Below, piece by piece: positions 24,024 through 32,701 of a stretch of DNA of 33,251 nucleotides. Each line of letters opens with the position of its first letter. Position 1 is the first letter of the stretch. A program made the position numbers and the translations under genes. The notes below the pieces were generated by a model. That model ran no database searches. It saw only the letters and a list, made by a program, of their open reading frames with translations, and had not been told where the DNA came from. The stretch spans positions 1 through 33,251 of the forward strand of contig CAIXSY010000281.1 of NCBI GenBank assembly GCA_903922175.1, given 5' to 3'. Source of the DNA: an uncultured delta proteobacterium (GTDB taxonomy: Bacteria; Bdellovibrionota_C; UBA2361; CAIXSY01).

Positions 24024-25332
24024 TGCGCGCGCCAGCGCGCTGCTCCAGCGGCACAAAGCTACTCACGTTTGGTCCGGTGTAGATCTGCCGCGGACGGCCG
24101 ATCTTGTTTGCCGGATCGTTACTTAGCTCGCGGGCATGAGCGATCCAACCGGGCATTCTTCCGAGCGCAAACATGGCCGGGAATGCCTTAACGGGGATAC
24201 CCATCGTCTTATAGATAATACCGCTGTAGAAATCGACATTGGGGTACAGCTTACGTTCGACGAAGTAGGCATCTTTGAGGGCCGCCTCTTCAAGCTCTTT
24301 GGCGATATCGAGCAAGGGATCGGAGACCTTAAGCTTACCCAGCAGTTTATCGGCTGCTGCTTTAATGATCTTGGCGCGCGGATCGAAGTTCTTGTAGACC
24401 CGGTGTCCGAAACCCATCAGCCTAAAGCCACTGTCCTTCTTCTTAGCTAACTCGACAACCTTCTTTACATCCCCGCCGTCGTCCTTTATCCACTGCAACA
24501 TCTCGATCACCTCTTGGTTAGCTCCTCCATGAAGAGGACCCCAGAGTGAACACACACCGGCGGCTACCGAGGCAAACAGACTCGCACGACTACTGCGGGC
24601 GATACGCACCGTCGATGTCGAGCAATTCTGCTCATGATCCGCGTGACAAACGAGCAGCTGATTAAGCACCTCGGCGTAATCAGGATCAACCTCGTACGGC
24701 TCTGTCGGAAGTGAAAACATCATCTGTAGGAAGTTCTCACAGTACCCAAGCTTCGTTGACGGGTACATGAATGGTCGCCCGACGGACCGCTTATAACCAT
24801 ACGCGATCAGCGACGGTACTTTGGCCAAAATCCTAACTACATTAAGATCGAAGACCTCTCCTGCGGCACCCTCATCGTCTTGATAGAAGGCCGAAAGCGA
24901 AGCCATCATCGAGGTCAGCATCGCCATGGGGTGAGCCCCCTTGGGGAAGGCCTCAAACATCTCTTTCATGTCCTCATGCAAAAGCGCATGTTGGGCGATC
25001 TCATTTTCGAAATTCAACAGCTGGCTCTTCGTTGGGAGAGCGCCGTAAATGAGGAGATGGGCGACATCCAGAAATTTAGCTTTCTCAGCTAAAACTTCGA
25101 TCGGAAATCCGCGGTAACGCAAGATCCCCTTGTCACCATCGATATAGGTAATCGCGCTCTGACAAGCGCCCGTATTCATATATCCGGGGTCAAGCGTGAT
25201 AAAGCCCGTCTTGGCACGCAAAACGCCGATATCGATCCCCTTTTCATTTTCACTTCCCGTAATGACCGGAAGCTCGATCTTCTGTTCAGCACCCTGTGCG
25301 TCCTTGTAGTGAATAGCTACTGTCTCGCTCAT
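24019..25332 (-). CDS. gltA: Citrate synthase (type II, GltA-like)
   Basis: This 437-residue enzyme condenses acetyl-CoA and oxaloacetate to citrate, entering the TCA cycle. It has the N-terminal beta-sheet extension of the Gram-negative, often hexameric, type (about 1-60) and GFITLDPGYMNT. Active-site motifs are GPLHGGAN, GFGHRVYKNFDPRA and NVDFYSG, holding the catalytic His, His and Asp. Length matches GltA (about 427-437). The ATG at 25332 has GGGGAGG 6 nt upstream. It is a single-gene unit with its own terminator at 23930-23966 and is divergent from the GroES-like gene. Its last codons overlap a dispersed repeat. Confidence 0.97.
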   Translation of the reverse strand: MSETVAIHYKDAQGAEQKIELPVITGSENEKGIDIGVLRAKTGFITLDPGYMNTGACQSAITYIDGDKGILRYRGFPIEVLAEKAKFLDVAHLLIYGALPTKSQLLNFENEIAQHALLHEDMKEMFEAFPKGAHPMAMLTSMMASLSAFYQDDEGAAGEVFDLNVVRILAKVPSLIAYGYKRSVGRPFMYPSTKLGYCENFLQMMFSLPTEPYEVDPDYAEVLNQLLVCHADHEQNCSTSTVRIARSSRASLFASVAAGVCSLWGPLHGGANQEVIEMLQWIKDDGGDVKKVVELAKKKDSGFRLMGFGHRVYKNFDPRAKIIKAAADKLLGKLKVSDPLLDIAKELEEAALKDAYFVERKLYPNVDFYSGIIYKTMGIPVKAFPAMFALGRMPGWIAHARELSNDPANKIGRPRQIYTGPNVSSFVPLEQRAGARS

Positions 25333-25349
25333 GCTGATACCTCCCCTGG

Positions 25350-25427
25350 TTGGTTAATTGGCTTTGATTGGTTAATTGGCACGCCGAATTACGTCCCTCG
25401 ACTTATCCCTCTAGAATAACTATTCTA
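25350..25427 (-). promoter_or_regulatory. Candidate control region of gltA: tandem 13-mers and a palindrome
   Basis: Two identical 13-mers ttggttaattggc (25350-25362 and 25368-25380) are spaced 18 bp apart, just upstream of the gltA ribosome-binding site. Further upstream, tagaata-ac-tattcta (25412-25427) is a 7-bp inverted repeat. Spacing near two helical turns would suit a dimeric regulator, but a simple local duplication is equally possible. No clear -35/-10 pair was identified for either divergent gene. Confidence 0.35.
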
Positions 25428-25548
25428 ATGGCAAATCAGAGTAAGTGCTAGTGACATTCGAGTATGACAGTATTCTTTATTGCAACCACCTGCTCTTATG
25501 CACTAGTTCTACCTGCATCCATACATATTTAAACCACGTTCTAAGTAT

Positions 25549-25977
25549 ATGGCAGAAAAAAAGCGCAAATCTGACCTCGTCTTGACTGATAGTAGCGATT
25601 TCGACGCCTCTCATCATCATCGATCTTCGTCAGAGGCGAGCCAAAAGGTAGATTCTAAGCGTATTCGTAAGATCAGCCCGGTTGGGATGCGCGTCCTCGT
25701 TGCCATCCGCAAAGAGGCCAATCAGACCGATGGCGGGCTTTATTTGCCGGAGGGGGCCAAACAGACCATGCAGGATAGTCTGCTGGCCGAGGTACTCGAG
25801 GTGGCTAGTGCCGTCGATGAGGGCTCCGAGGAGGAGACCAACATTAGCGGCATCCCCCTTGGCGCGATGATTCTCATTCACAAGCATGCCGGAACAAGAG
25901 TGCCTTGGGATGATACGCTGCGAATCGTTGACACTAAGGATGTGTTGGCGATTGTCAACGAGATTAGTATCACGTAA
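25549..25977 (+). CDS. GroES-like co-chaperonin (Cpn10) with N-terminal extension
   Basis: This 142-residue protein has a Cpn10 fold in residues about 44-140: ISPVGMRVLVAIRKEA, the mobile-loop-like TDGGLYLPEGAKQT that would contact GroEL, LLAEVLEVASA, and a C-terminal LRIVDTKDVLAIV. Standard GroES is about 95 residues. The extra about 43 residues at the N-terminus are charged, His/Ser-rich (ASHHHRSSSEAS) and probably disordered. No groEL follows, which is unusual because groES and groEL are normally one operon. The next gene, a tyrosine recombinase, begins 5 bp after its stop. It is either an accessory co-chaperonin or has another function. Confidence 0.88.
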   Translation: MAEKKRKSDLVLTDSSDFDASHHHRSSSEASQKVDSKRIRKISPVGMRVLVAIRKEANQTDGGLYLPEGAKQTMQDSLLAEVLEVASAVDEGSEEETNISGIPLGAMILIHKHAGTRVPWDDTLRIVDTKDVLAIVNEISIT

Positions 25978-25982
25978 AGACC

Positions 25983-27011
25983 ATGACACTCACCCCATTC
26001 AATCGTCCGCAAGCTTCGGGGCAGATTCAGAACAGCTCGCTGACACATATCACCGAGAGCTATCTCACCTACTATGCCGCAGGCCGTGGACACACCGCTC
26101 GTGCCAAAAGACTAGACCTGCGCCATTTCCTACAGTTTCTCGCCAGCTTTCACGGAATTTCGAACGTCGAAAAATTGAAGGTGCGTGAGTGGGATTTCTC
26201 CTCGACGCAGCGATTCGTCGACGACTCTCTCGCCAAGGGCGAAGCCCCGGCGACCGTCTCTCGTCGCCTAGCGACGATTAAACACATGGGACGCACACTC
26301 GCTGAAAAAATCGCCGGGTTTATCAACCCTGCGCGTGAAGTCAAAGCCCCGAAGGTCTCACCGCTTCGCCCCAAAGCGATCTCCGAAGGCGAGATCGCCG
26401 AGATTCGCGACCTAGCCGCGGTGCGCCTCTCGCGCAAGGAATCGTTTATACGCTTTCGCAATGCGGTACTCTTTGACTTCCTGCTCGATACCGGACTGCG
26501 CGCCGATGAGGTGCGACTGCTCAAGCGAGCACAGATCGACGAGCAGCTTCGCTGGATCAAAAATGTGCGCACCAAGGGACGGCGCTACCGTAACGTCTAT
26601 ATCACCTCGGCCATGAAAGATAAGCTGCGCCGTTACCTCGAAGAACGCGAGCAGGTGCTAAAAAAGTTCTATGCCAAGATTCGCCCCTCGCACAACGCCG
26701 CATTACCACTGTTTATCAGCACCTATAATGCCGTACCTGGAAAGCCCGAGACATTTCTCATGGGGGCAAAAACCATCTGGCGCGCCGTCAATGAGCTCAC
26801 CGCCGACAGCCCCCTTCACCCCCACCTTCTGCGGCACTCATATGCCCTCGATCTCCTCGACACCTCAAACGACGTTCGCCTCGTCGCTCAAGCCCTCGGA
26901 CACAGCGATGTGCGGATCACTATGCGCTACACCGAACGTAAAGATGAAGAGGTTGCTTCGGCACTAGAGAAAAGTCGGGCACGAAAGAAGCGCCAGCTCT
27001 CCCCCAAATAA
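25983..27011 (+). CDS. Tyrosine recombinase (XerC/XerD-like)
   Basis: This 342-residue protein has an N-terminal SAM-like core-binding domain (about 20-115) and a C-terminal catalytic domain (about 130-325). The active-site set is visible: Arg in DTGLRADEVRLL, a Lys region around VRTKGRRYRNVYI, the HxxR of HPHLLRHSYAL, His in LGHSDVRITM and the nucleophile Tyr in MRYTER. Length is slightly above XerC/D (about 300). It could resolve chromosome dimers or be an integrase. Position directly behind the GroES-like gene, with a 5-bp gap and no strong ribosome-binding site, suggests co-expression. No att duplications were recognised nearby. It converges with the Hsp70 cluster. Confidence 0.92.
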   Translation: MTLTPFNRPQASGQIQNSSLTHITESYLTYYAAGRGHTARAKRLDLRHFLQFLASFHGISNVEKLKVREWDFSSTQRFVDDSLAKGEAPATVSRRLATIKHMGRTLAEKIAGFINPAREVKAPKVSPLRPKAISEGEIAEIRDLAAVRLSRKESFIRFRNAVLFDFLLDTGLRADEVRLLKRAQIDEQLRWIKNVRTKGRRYRNVYITSAMKDKLRRYLEEREQVLKKFYAKIRPSHNAALPLFISTYNAVPGKPETFLMGAKTIWRAVNELTADSPLHPHLLRHSYALDLLDTSNDVRLVAQALGHSDVRITMRYTERKDEEVASALEKSRARKKRQLSPK

Positions 27012-27094
27012 ATTCTTTCACTTTTACTTCCCCTGTTAGCCGCATAATATTGGGCTATTTGCACTCTCCTAGGTGAAAAAACTTATTTGGGGGA
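27000..27094. terminator. Imperfect 22-nt inverted repeat between convergent genes
   Basis: Bases 27000-27021 pair with 27073-27094 at 20 of 22 positions, the outer 12 (tcccccaaataa) perfectly. The left arm contains the end of the recombinase gene, and the right arm ends 3 bp before the stop codon of the converging Hsp70-like gene. The 51-nt loop is AT-rich. It is probably a bidirectional termination structure. Confidence 0.5.
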
Positions 27095-27097
27095 AAG

Positions 27098-29854
27098 CTA
27101 GCCCAACAGCTTAATCCCCGTCGGCAACGCCTCTCCGAAAAGCGCAGCGCGGAAGGCAGCATCGGGAATGACGATTTCTTCGAGCGGCTGAATCAGCTTC
27201 TGATCGGCGTGTGCGGCGCGCAACTTTTGCAGCACCTGTTCGCGCATGCCGTCACTCACCTCAAGATCGCGCTGTACCACCCGGCGACAGGCTTGCGAGA
27301 AAAGAGCTGCACAGGCTCGCCAGCCGGGCTCACGCCAATCGAAAACGGACAATTTGGCGAAACATTCCTCAACTCGAGCTGAGAGCATGACCGTTTCAAT
27401 TCCGGCGTACATCGGCACACGGCTCAAGATTCGGCCCAGAGCCCACAACATCGGCTCGCACAGCGTCCGTTGCTGCTCGATACGACGCAAGACGAGGCCT
27501 ACAAAATTCTCTTTGCTCACAATCGTCACCCGTTCGAGCGCTCCTAACAAACGCACGATCTCGGAAGATACCTCTTTACCGTCTTGGAATTCAGACCACG
27601 CTCGATCGAATATCTGCTGTTGTTGCGCGGCATCGAGCCCTCCTGCAACTCGTCGCCACATGATCCACCACTGCACCCAGGCATTGCGCTCTTTTTTAAA
27701 ATACAGTCCCACCTCGAAGGCGCGCCACAGCTCCGCCATACGGAAACGATCGAGATCAGCACCGTATCCTGGGCGCAGCACATAGCCCGCCAGCGGCAAC
27801 CAGTTTACCTCATGTTCGAGAGATCTGCTGCGCTTGGTGACTCCAGGCGCCAAGGCTGTCCACATAAGACGGAGCAGGGCGACGCTCCACTCAGACTTGG
27901 GCTGGGCCAACGTCTTTTCCAACTCGCGGATCAACCCCTTGGGGCTAACACCAACATCTCCGCCAATTGCTTTGCCATAGACAAGGCCAATCCTTTCAAA
28001 TGCAGCCTTAGCACGCTGAGCTTCAACACCAAGAGAGCTCTCCGGCACCTCCTCATTAGCGGGGGTATCGTGCTCCTTCCTCAGGTTAAATTGTAACTCC
28101 CAGCGCCCAACACCTGTTCCCGTCTCAACACAGAATAGCTGAAGAAGCCCCGTTTCGCTCAGGTCAGCCTCAAGTTCAACCTCGATCTCTCGCGTTTTTC
28201 GACCGGCTGCGCTGAAGAGCGCTTGCATCGGCGGCAGCGCATTAACCGCTGCCCCCTCGAAGGCTGTAAGTTCACCTAATTTTTCTGCCGCCGCAAAACG
28301 CTCCTGACTCGAACGATAGAGCTCGAACGACGCCGCCTGATTTACCAAAAGTTTAAACTTCCTCCCTTCGATCTTGGCCTTGGTGCCGGGCTCGGTTCCT
28401 TGCGGCATGACACAGAGCAGGCGATCTCCTTCGGCTCTGCCGACACCTCCCACCTTAAGATAGATTGCATGCGGATATCCGGCGCGAATACGCCCCTCCG
28501 GTCGATGTAAGAGATAGCCGTACCAGGCCGCGCCGTGAGCAACGGCGAGGTCCATGTCGGCACTTGGCAAAAGCTGCAGCGGCAGATCGTGCTGCCAGGC
28601 TGCTATCTGCGCTAAAAGACGCTGCTGGAGAAACTCAGGCTTCAATGCTCCACCGTTACAGAGTAGCGCATCGATGGAACGCCCTTGAAGAAAGGCGGCC
28701 AGGTGTCTGGTGACGGCGCTGTCGGCCGCATAGGCCAGGCCCAACTCGCGCAGTCCACCACTGCCCGCCTGCGGACGCGCTGTAGAATCGACCACGGGGA
28801 AAAAACCTTCAAGGAGCAGCTTCTGCAGCTCCGCGCTGCTGATGCTCGCCGAGCGCCCGGCGGCGAAGATACCGCTGCCACTGCCACTGACGGAGACATG
28901 CCATTCCTGCTCGGGCAGGCTACTTTCGAGGGCGCGTTCCTTGATCGCGCGACATTGCATAACCAGTTGATTCCAGGCTGAGCGAGCAAGCTTTCCACCT
29001 GCGGTGAGCTTGGGCTCGAAGTGGTATGCCAGGGCGAGATCAATATTGTCGCCACCAAGTAAGAGGTGGTCGCTCACCGCCAGTCGAGAGATCTCGGGCA
29101 GTGCCCCGGACTTGGCGTAGTGCGCTTCAAAGAGGGTCAGGTCGGTAGTGCCCCCGCCAACATCGATCACCAAGATGCGGTACGTTCGCCCCTCCTCCAC
29201 CGGGAAATAATTCGCTACCTGCTGCTGCTCGCGGTGCTGTTCAAGCCAGTAGTAAAACGCAGCCTGGGGCTCCTCGAGCAAACGCACACCTGCAGGATAT
29301 CCTGCCTCGGCCGCAGCTTCGAGGGTCAGGCGTTGGGCGACTTCGTCAAATGATGCAGGCACCGTGATGCAGATCTCTTGACGTTCGAAGCGACTCTCGG
29401 CATCAGTTCCGAAATGCGCGTTCCAGGCATCTCGAAAATGACGCAGTATCGCCGCCGAGACCGCAACTGCCGAGAGCTTGTGCGTGACCTCATCGCTTCC
29501 CCAGGGAAGGATTGGGGCGTGCCGGTCAATCGACGGGTGGCAGAGCCATGATTTGGCTGAGTGCACCACACGTGTACCACCAAAAAAAGCTACACGTCGT
29601 GCTGCTATGCCGACCACCTGCCTCGCCGGCTGCTGATCGGGCTGAAATTCTAAATTGTAACGTCCATCATGCTCTGCCTCCGGGGCAATATAAAGCAAGG
29701 ATGGTAGAATATTCTCAGAGCGCACCACCCCGGCGCTTTCTAATTGCTCAACTGCCAGGATCTGCGTCTGCGCCAGCCTGGCCGTAGTATCAATATAGGC
29801 TAGCGCCGAGTTCGTCGTACCAAGATCGATGCCGATAACGAAGCGAGAAGCCAT
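27098..29854 (-). CDS. Hsp70-like protein with long C-terminal region (DUF3731-type)
   Basis: This 918-residue protein has an N-terminal Hsp70/actin-type ATPase domain (about 1-470): phosphate loop IGIDLGTTNSALAYID (7-22), the second phosphate motif VIDVGGGTTDLTLF, LLGGDNIDLALA and LLCNGGALKP. A beta-rich segment (about 480-620) stands where DnaK has its substrate-binding domain. A helical, Trp-rich C-terminal about 300 residues matches the DUF3731-type tail of large Hsp70-like proteins from proteobacteria. There is no DnaK-like EEVD or lid tail. The substrate is unknown. It is the third gene of a minus-strand cluster with a smaller Hsp70-like gene and a DUF2760 gene, all three a recurrent neighbourhood in proteobacteria. 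A palindrome fills the gap upstream. Confidence 0.9.
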   Translation of the reverse strand: MASRFVIGIDLGTTNSALAYIDTTARLAQTQILAVEQLESAGVVRSENILPSLLYIAPEAEHDGRYNLEFQPDQQPARQVVGIAARRVAFFGGTRVVHSAKSWLCHPSIDRHAPILPWGSDEVTHKLSAVAVSAAILRHFRDAWNAHFGTDAESRFERQEICITVPASFDEVAQRLTLEAAAEAGYPAGVRLLEEPQAAFYYWLEQHREQQQVANYFPVEEGRTYRILVIDVGGGTTDLTLFEAHYAKSGALPEISRLAVSDHLLLGGDNIDLALAYHFEPKLTAGGKLARSAWNQLVMQCRAIKERALESSLPEQEWHVSVSGSGSGIFAAGRSASISSAELQKLLLEGFFPVVDSTARPQAGSGGLRELGLAYAADSAVTRHLAAFLQGRSIDALLCNGGALKPEFLQQRLLAQIAAWQHDLPLQLLPSADMDLAVAHGAAWYGYLLHRPEGRIRAGYPHAIYLKVGGVGRAEGDRLLCVMPQGTEPGTKAKIEGRKFKLLVNQAASFELYRSSQERFAAAEKLGELTAFEGAAVNALPPMQALFSAAGRKTREIEVELEADLSETGLLQLFCVETGTGVGRWELQFNLRKEHDTPANEEVPESSLGVEAQRAKAAFERIGLVYGKAIGGDVGVSPKGLIRELEKTLAQPKSEWSVALLRLMWTALAPGVTKRSRSLEHEVNWLPLAGYVLRPGYGADLDRFRMAELWRAFEVGLYFKKERNAWVQWWIMWRRVAGGLDAAQQQQIFDRAWSEFQDGKEVSSEIVRLLGALERVTIVSKENFVGLVLRRIEQQRTLCEPMLWALGRILSRVPMYAGIETVMLSARVEECFAKLSVFDWREPGWRACAALFSQACRRVVQRDLEVSDGMREQVLQKLRAAHADQKLIQPLEEIVIPDAAFRAALFGEALPTGIKLLG

Positions 29855-29864
29855 GGTGACTGGA

Positions 29865-30041
29865 CCCTGTTAATTAATAAAGGTGTCAAGTTGCGCTCAG
29901 ATTTAGGTCAGATTTGAATTTTCTTTGAGCGGGAAAAACCGCAGACATAGTATCACTATATCGAAAATTTTTCCCACTCAAAAAAATTCAAAGATGGCCT
30001 GAAGATGAGATGCAAATTGGCACCTTTATTAATTAACAGGG
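29865..30041. repeat. 177-bp nested palindrome between two Hsp70-like genes
   Basis: Bases 29865-29885 and 30021-30041 are exact 21-nt inverted repeats. Inside, 29913-29938 and 29968-29992 form a second inverted repeat with one indel and one substitution, and the stretch between the two pairs is partly complementary. The whole 177 bp can thus fold into one long hairpin, in the manner of an ERIC-like or MITE-like element. It starts 2 bp after the stop of the upstream gene and ends 10 bp before the start of the next one. Confidence 0.85.
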
Positions 30042-30043
30042 CC

Positions 30044-31867
30044 CTACTGCCCACGCACGTTAAACTCAAGCTTCCATCGCTGATCGCTCTTGGTGTGCTT
30101 AAGCCACAATTCGAGTGCGCCGACCTCACTGACACGCGCCTCGAGGCGCACCGGTACGAGCTCTCGGCCCTTATCAAGGGCCGGCAGGACAGCTTCGAGG
30201 CGGGCTGATTCTTCGAGCTCACTTTCAGCCTCTTCAACCAGCGTGCCCGGTGTGTCGTGCGTACGCAGCGACGAACTAAAAAAGCGAAATTCGGCCGCCT
30301 CGCCGGTTACCAATCCGAACTCACGCCGAGGAAGCTCAATCGCACTCCCCTCCTCCAGCCCCTGCGGAACGATGCAGATCGCGTTTATAGGCGGAGTATA
30401 TCCTGGAACGGCGGGTTGCGATGACTCCACTCCGATATAGTATGAGCGCAGCGTCTTGGCGCGAATCCGTACCCCCTCACCGCTTTGGCGCATACGTGCA
30501 AAGCTTGCCGCCCCTACAGCAACAGCGAGGTCAAGATCGGTGCCATGCAGCTCGGGGACCTGTGGTCCACACCAGGCACTCAGCAGCTCTAAGACACGCA
30601 GACGGATCGGTTCAGCCTTAAAAACACCGCCGTTAAAGAGCACCTTCGTCGGACGCAAGAACCCAGCTTGGCCCTGAAGGCCCTCTGCGCCAAGCAGCGC
30701 GGATAACCCGGCATCGGCTTGGACCGTAACCAAACTGCGCCTCAAGAAGCGCGCTAGGTGACGGCTAAGCGCTGCATCCGCGGCATAGGGAAGACCCACC
30801 TCCTGCAGACCGGCGCCCTTGCGCTCGCGCAGCTCATCGCCGATAGCGGCCTGTGGCAAGAACCCTTCGAGGATTACACTATCGAGAGTTGCGCGCGTAA
30901 GCGGCATCGTCAGCGCGGAGGCAAAAAGACTTGAGCCACGTCCTGCAACGGCAACCGGAACCTCGGTTTTAGTGAGATCGCTAAAAAGACTCTCCTTGGC
31001 CTTACGTGCTGCCTGAACAAGCGACATAAACTGCCAACGATCAAGCTTTCGCCCCTGACTCTCTAGTGCAGTTTTCAGCGTCACGGCAAGTGCTAAGTCC
31101 ATGTTATCGCCGCCAAGCAGGATGTGCTCTCCAACACTCATCCGATCAAGACGCAGAGTGCCGTTGTCATCGGAGACTAAAATAAGTGAAAAATCGGCGG
31201 TGCCTCCGCCAACGTCACAGACGAGAACAACATCACCAGGAGCAACCTGACGACGCCAGTCATGGCCACGGGATGTGATCCAGGCATAGAACGCTGCCAG
31301 CGGCTCCTCCAACAAGGTCACGTTATGGAATCCAGCCTGTTCTGCCGCAAGCAGCGTAAGGCTGCGCGCTACCTCATCGAATGAGGCTGGCACACCAACT
31401 ACGATCTCAGACTGCGCGGGGTTATATTCCTCACCACCTTCAAGCAGATGCTGCTCGAAGGCATTTTTGATATGTTCAAGATAGCGCTGTGAAGCCTCAA
31501 GCGGCGAGATCTTTCGGTCTTCGATCTCTGCTCCCCAGGGAAGAATAGCGGCGCGGCGATCAACCGCCGCGTTACATAGCCAAGATTTTGCAGAAAGCAC
31601 ACTGCGCTCAGGGGCGGTTGCTGCGCGTTCGCGTGCATACTCGCCCACGGCTAGCGCAGCTTCCCCGCTCCACGGCAGGGTAAAGGCGCCGGGGACACAT
31701 TCGCTACTATGGGCGATGTACAGCGCCGAAGGAAGAAGATTCCCCTCGGCCAGCTTTCCAGGAGCAACCACCTGCAGCAGCTTTGCCACTTCAGGCTGAG
31801 CGCCGCCATCCCGCACGAAGGCCAGCGCAGAATTGCTTGTACCTAAATCAACACCAAGTGCTAGCAT
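30044..31867 (-). CDS. Hsp70-like protein (short form)
   Basis: This 607-residue protein has an Hsp70-type ATPase domain: LALGVDLGTSNSALAFV at the N-terminus, LVCDVGGGTADFSLILV, LLGGDNMDLALA and VLFNGGVFKAEPIRLR. After about residue 480 only a shortened beta-type region follows, so it lacks a full DnaK substrate domain and lid. It is a diverged paralogue of the 918-residue gene downstream, sharing motif order and many blocks, but without the long helical tail. Its ATG directly abuts the TAA of the DUF2760 gene (0-nt gap), with GGAG inside that gene's end, so translation is coupled. The likely role is an Hsp70-like ATPase acting on an unknown client. Confidence 0.9.
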   Translation of the reverse strand: MLALGVDLGTSNSALAFVRDGGAQPEVAKLLQVVAPGKLAEGNLLPSALYIAHSSECVPGAFTLPWSGEAALAVGEYARERAATAPERSVLSAKSWLCNAAVDRRAAILPWGAEIEDRKISPLEASQRYLEHIKNAFEQHLLEGGEEYNPAQSEIVVGVPASFDEVARSLTLLAAEQAGFHNVTLLEEPLAAFYAWITSRGHDWRRQVAPGDVVLVCDVGGGTADFSLILVSDDNGTLRLDRMSVGEHILLGGDNMDLALAVTLKTALESQGRKLDRWQFMSLVQAARKAKESLFSDLTKTEVPVAVAGRGSSLFASALTMPLTRATLDSVILEGFLPQAAIGDELRERKGAGLQEVGLPYAADAALSRHLARFLRRSLVTVQADAGLSALLGAEGLQGQAGFLRPTKVLFNGGVFKAEPIRLRVLELLSAWCGPQVPELHGTDLDLAVAVGAASFARMRQSGEGVRIRAKTLRSYYIGVESSQPAVPGYTPPINAICIVPQGLEEGSAIELPRREFGLVTGEAAEFRFFSSSLRTHDTPGTLVEEAESELEESARLEAVLPALDKGRELVPVRLEARVSEVGALELWLKHTKSDQRWKLEFNVRGQ

Positions 31868-32701
31868 TTATCCGATCTCCAACTCTGCCGGCGCGATCAC
31901 CACCTTGTCCCCTTCAGAGGCAACACAGCGCGCCAGGTTAAAACGCTCTACCTTCCAGCCGCGATGAAGTAGCGCGCCGCGATACGGCGGCTGACCGGTA
32001 ACTTTCCCCACAAGGCGCCATTCTCGCGTTTCATACCCCGGCTCGAGAGTAACGCTGCTCCCTTCAGCTGCTTGATGTACCGGCTTAATTTGCAGCTGCT
32101 CGCGCAAAGCCGCGCCACACCCCTGATGTACCACACGCGCCGCTGCGCCCACCTGCTGGTCAGCATATGGAGTAATATCATCCATAAAAAAATCAATCAG
32201 CCTCCCCTTCTCCTGCAGCGTGCTCACAAAGTTCATCACCGCACGTCGCCCCACGGCTGCTTCATCAGTGACGAGGTGCTGCTTCTTTTCAGACTCCGCA
32301 AGCTTACGTTTTAGAGCAGCCGCAACCTCCTCCATCTCCTTCTGGCGTAGTAGCAGCGCCGCATTGCGCGTACGGAGTTCGTCGCGTTCATTCTCAACTA
32401 CTCCAACGTTGGGGGCGGGCATAGCAATTTCAGCTGCCACGGGGGTACCCTGCTTAATCAAAACTGCCCCCTTCCCAACGACCGGCTTACTGATCCCTCG
32501 CTGCAGCGCCCACAGCGCCTCCACCAACGTACAGATCGCCATAATCGCCGATGTCAGCAAAACTTCTAAAGAGGTAAGGCTACTAAGCGCTGTTGGGTGG
32601 GATAAATATAAGAGATTAAAGCCTATATAGAGCGATAGAATCATTACTAAACGCATAAATACCTTTGAGCTGTGAGATTTCCCATAAACCCTGCCATCCA
32701 T
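31868..32701 (-). CDS. DUF2760 membrane protein
   Basis: This is a 277-residue protein. Two hydrophobic helices (about 17-37 and 43-67) anchor the N-terminus. A coiled-coil-like segment (about 100-145, starting VENERDELRTRNAALL) follows. The C-terminal about 125 residues are the DUF2760 domain: LIDFFMDDITPYADQQVGAA, VHQGCGAAL, PVHQAAEGSSVTLEPGYE, VTGQPPYRGALLHRGWKV. Function is unknown, but the family repeatedly precedes pairs of Hsp70-like genes, as here. The start is taken as ATG 32701, one codon inside a TTG; the ATG at 32656, with AAAGG upstream, is an alternative that still keeps both helices. It is first in the minus-strand cluster. Confidence 0.85.
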   Translation of the reverse strand: MDGRVYGKSHSSKVFMRLVMILSLYIGFNLLYLSHPTALSSLTSLEVLLTSAIMAICTLVEALWALQRGISKPVVGKGAVLIKQGTPVAAEIAMPAPNVGVVENERDELRTRNAALLLRQKEMEEVAAALKRKLAESEKKQHLVTDEAAVGRRAVMNFVSTLQEKGRLIDFFMDDITPYADQQVGAAARVVHQGCGAALREQLQIKPVHQAAEGSSVTLEPGYETREWRLVGKVTGQPPYRGALLHRGWKVERFNLARCVASEGDKVVIAPAELEIG

